NCBI GenBank assembly: GCA_001931875.2 | Contig: MSJH02000091.1 | Location: 1 to 32,096, forward strand | Length of the DNA stretch: 32,096 nucleotides | Reading direction: 5' to 3' | From: Byssochlamys sp. IMV 00236 | Lineage: Eukaryota; Ascomycota; Eurotiomycetes; Eurotiales; Thermoascaceae | Shown: positions 30,049 through 32,096 of the stretch, one piece after another | Layout: each line of letters opens with the position of its first letter | Position numbering within the stretch: the first letter of the stretch is position 1 | Made by a program: the position numbers and the translations under genes | The notes under the pieces: model-generated | The model's input: only the letters and a program-made list of their open reading frames with translations | What the model was told of the DNA's origin: nothing | Databases searched by the model: none

Positions 30049-32096
30049 TTATATTGATCAATCTAGATATACATCATTCTTATTTCATTATTTTCTCTCG
30101 ATTAACGAGATACATAATTAAATCTTTGTATCTATGGCAACATGACAGGTTCAATGAAAAAGAACAAAATGCGAACGGACTATGAATTTGCCCTCGTGGC
30201 AGAGACTATTATAAAACTGAGTAAGGGGTTCTCAGGTGTCGCCCTTAGATGATATTCTATATTCCGCTTATACGTCACATTAAAGATGAGATATACTCTG
30301 ATTATTCTGGACCAGCTTTTCTTTCATAAGGAGAGACTTGCTGGTGAATTAGATTTTGATAGGCTTAATTGTAGCTCTTGTTCCTGGCATACAAAGATTA
30401 CAGCTGATACCAGAATGGTAGTTTAGTTTTCTCACGCGCGCGTGCCATTATTAAAATAGATAAAGCTGTTATTCATAGCACCATAATCTCTAACAGTTAA
30501 AAGGGAATTGAGATATACGGTCTTTTTGTTACTTTAAAGATTTAAATGGTTTGATAGTCAGGGCATATGTTTGATAATAATACAAGATAAGACAGAATTG
30601 GGAGCTACACAATCATCATTATGATAGTATTGTTCTCTTAAAGAAGCTTGTGTTCATTTAAAAGAGATAATCTAGAACTTCGAATGACTCACCCTTGTTT
30701 CTTGTCATTTAATTGAAGTTTAAAAGTAAAAGCAAAGATCAAGACGAGATAAAAATAGCTCATACTCTATTCCTTTTCGATTGAAAAAGGTTTAATCCAT
30801 ATTCTATCTTTTCAGACAGAGCCAATCTTTGCTCTTATGGAATAGCAAGAAAGTTATTTTTATCTCAGTCAAGTTACATTTTGGTAAATCATTTAAACAC
30901 ATAGAACATTTAACTTTTCGAGAAGAACTTACACAAATTGAATAGTCCTGTTATAGACATTACATAAAGTGCACTGAGCAGCGCAAATCTTTGGTAACAC
31001 ATACGGTTACATCTCATGTGAGTCTTCTTTTTATTTTCTTGTGGACGAACAAAAGAAAAATATGAAGCAAAAGGGTCCAAAATAGCAACGTTTTAAACTG
31101 AGATCACAAAAAAAGACAATAAATAAATGTAAAGAGGGGAACAGCAGTAATATCAATAGTTATCTTTCCATTTCGACTGTAAAGCTCTGCATTACTTTCC
31201 ACAAAAAGAAATCCCTTTTTGCCGCAAAGCTGACAAAGACGTGGGGAACTCGCTATTCTTGAAACTCGTTTTTTCCAAGTTTAAATTGCATGAGTAATCA
31301 AAGGATTCGCAGATAGACAGGTGTGAAACGTATAATGAAAAATAAATGATAGAGAGACATAAACATCAAACCTTATAATATGCGTCTTCACGGAAATATG
31401 CCATAGATAAAGAGTAAAATCCAGTGTACTTTATTTATGCGCTGGATAGTTTAGCAGCTCTAGAATATGATAATCCATTCTGTAAAGCTTCAGGGCCACC
31501 GCGGTTAGTAACGAAAGTTGTTGATTGGCTGCTTTTTAAGTCACGTTGGATGAACCAACCAATCTTATTACAGAGACGATCGCTTTTGGTACCAACACAC
31601 ACAACCTACTGATAATTAGACAGAAAGAATGTGATAATGACAAATTGGACATTATGTAAGCGCAGGTCATGAAAGGGTGATCAGGGCGAGAACTTTATCC
31701 TTTCTTTTCTATTCCTCTTGTCCAAATATCAATAGATGTTCAAGGTGTAGCGCTAAGGTATATGCTTTTTTAAATATCATAATGGCTAAAAACTCACTCA
31801 ATCCTCAGGGTTTCTTTTCTATGGTGCACTATAATTCACTCTGCTGAAGCATGAAGCGATTAAAGGTGCTGATAAAGAAAACTGAAAGTCCGATTGTTTC
31901 TTTCGGCAACTGTTTACAGCTTCTATTGTTGCTTCCATCATAACCTTCGTCTTCCAAGTGATTTCTATGATGGATATGATATCTAAAAAAGATTTGTTAT
32001 GCTTTGGATACTTCTGCTCTAATTATTTTACTAACTATCAGACGGGAATATCCATCACTGCTACTTCGAAATTCAAACCAAAAAAAAAAAAAAAAA
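30049..32096. other. gene-poor end of the window
   Basis: No supported gene. A 36-codon ATG frame at 30142-30252 (+) has coding-like text (RTDYEFALVAETIIKLSKG) but stands alone. A GC-rich CACGCGCGCGTG sits at about 30433-30444. Facing CCAAT boxes (ATTGG in GTTGATTGGCTG near 31527, and ACCAACCAATC near 31555) resemble promoter elements for a gene possibly lying beyond the window. The sequence ends in a poly-A run. The 62-codon frame at 31424-31612 has no motif. Confidence 0.45.

Noticed and set aside
31800..31985. Minus-strand open stretch near the window end
   Set aside because: About 55 codons without a proper start or motif; chance is sufficient.

Overview
The window is nuclear DNA from a filamentous, early-diverging fungus, most probably a Mucoromycota/Mucorales species. 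The evidence is an AT-rich background, many 41-121 bp spliceosomal introns with GTAAGT-like donors, compact promoters with CCAAT and TATA boxes, and proteins of fungal type. These include a Skt5/Chs4-type chitin synthase activator with a CAAX box, an Slt2-like MAP kinase, a Gcn4/CPC1-like bZIP factor and a Pac1/LIS1 homologue. No virus, plasmid, CRISPR array, rRNA or confident tRNA was seen. The sequence starts in a poly-T run and ends in a poly-A run, so it may be a whole contig broken at homopolymers.

Layout. 1-640 is AT-rich DNA with short repeats. About 640-2021 (+) is a decayed copy of a gene, with at least two frameshifts and four in-frame stops. 3098-5005 (+) is a single-exon Skt5/Chs4-like Sel1-repeat protein, convergent with a four-exon MAP kinase (6893-5241, -) whose activation lip reads T-H-Y. 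12374-8030 (-) is a 13-exon IQGAP/Rng2 cytokinesis scaffold. 15005-12686 (-) is the PP2A scaffold subunit. 15864-15282 (-) is a three-exon small secreted protein. 17030-19298 (+) is transketolase (five exons). 21131-19477 (-) is Pac1/LIS1 (nine exons). 24315-21920 (-) is an Hsp70-fold protein of HSPA12 type with a Q/Y/N-rich tail. 25534-26691 (+) is a Ser/Thr/Asn-rich basic protein of unknown function. 27157-27828 (+) is a Gcn4-like bZIP factor with two upstream ORFs. 29439-27895 (-) is a SAM-dependent methyltransferase with an N-myristoylation signal. From 29,440 to the end there is no confident gene, only degenerate coding-like remnants.

How the genes relate. This is an ordinary chromosomal gene neighbourhood, not an operon or island. 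Several products concern cell wall and polarity: the chitin synthase activator, the wall-integrity-type MAPK, IQGAP at the contractile ring, and Pac1 with dynein. I found no clear new multi-gene system. The most interesting points are the THY kinase lip, the bZIP leader in which a 9-bp repeat array creates upstream AUGs, tiny terminal exons in IQGAP and probably PP2A-A, two GC-AG introns with identical donors, the low-complexity tail on the Hsp70-like protein, and a myristoylation signal on a methyltransferase.

All exon borders were assigned by hand from splice signals, reading-frame continuity and remembered family conservation. No alignment or database search was run.
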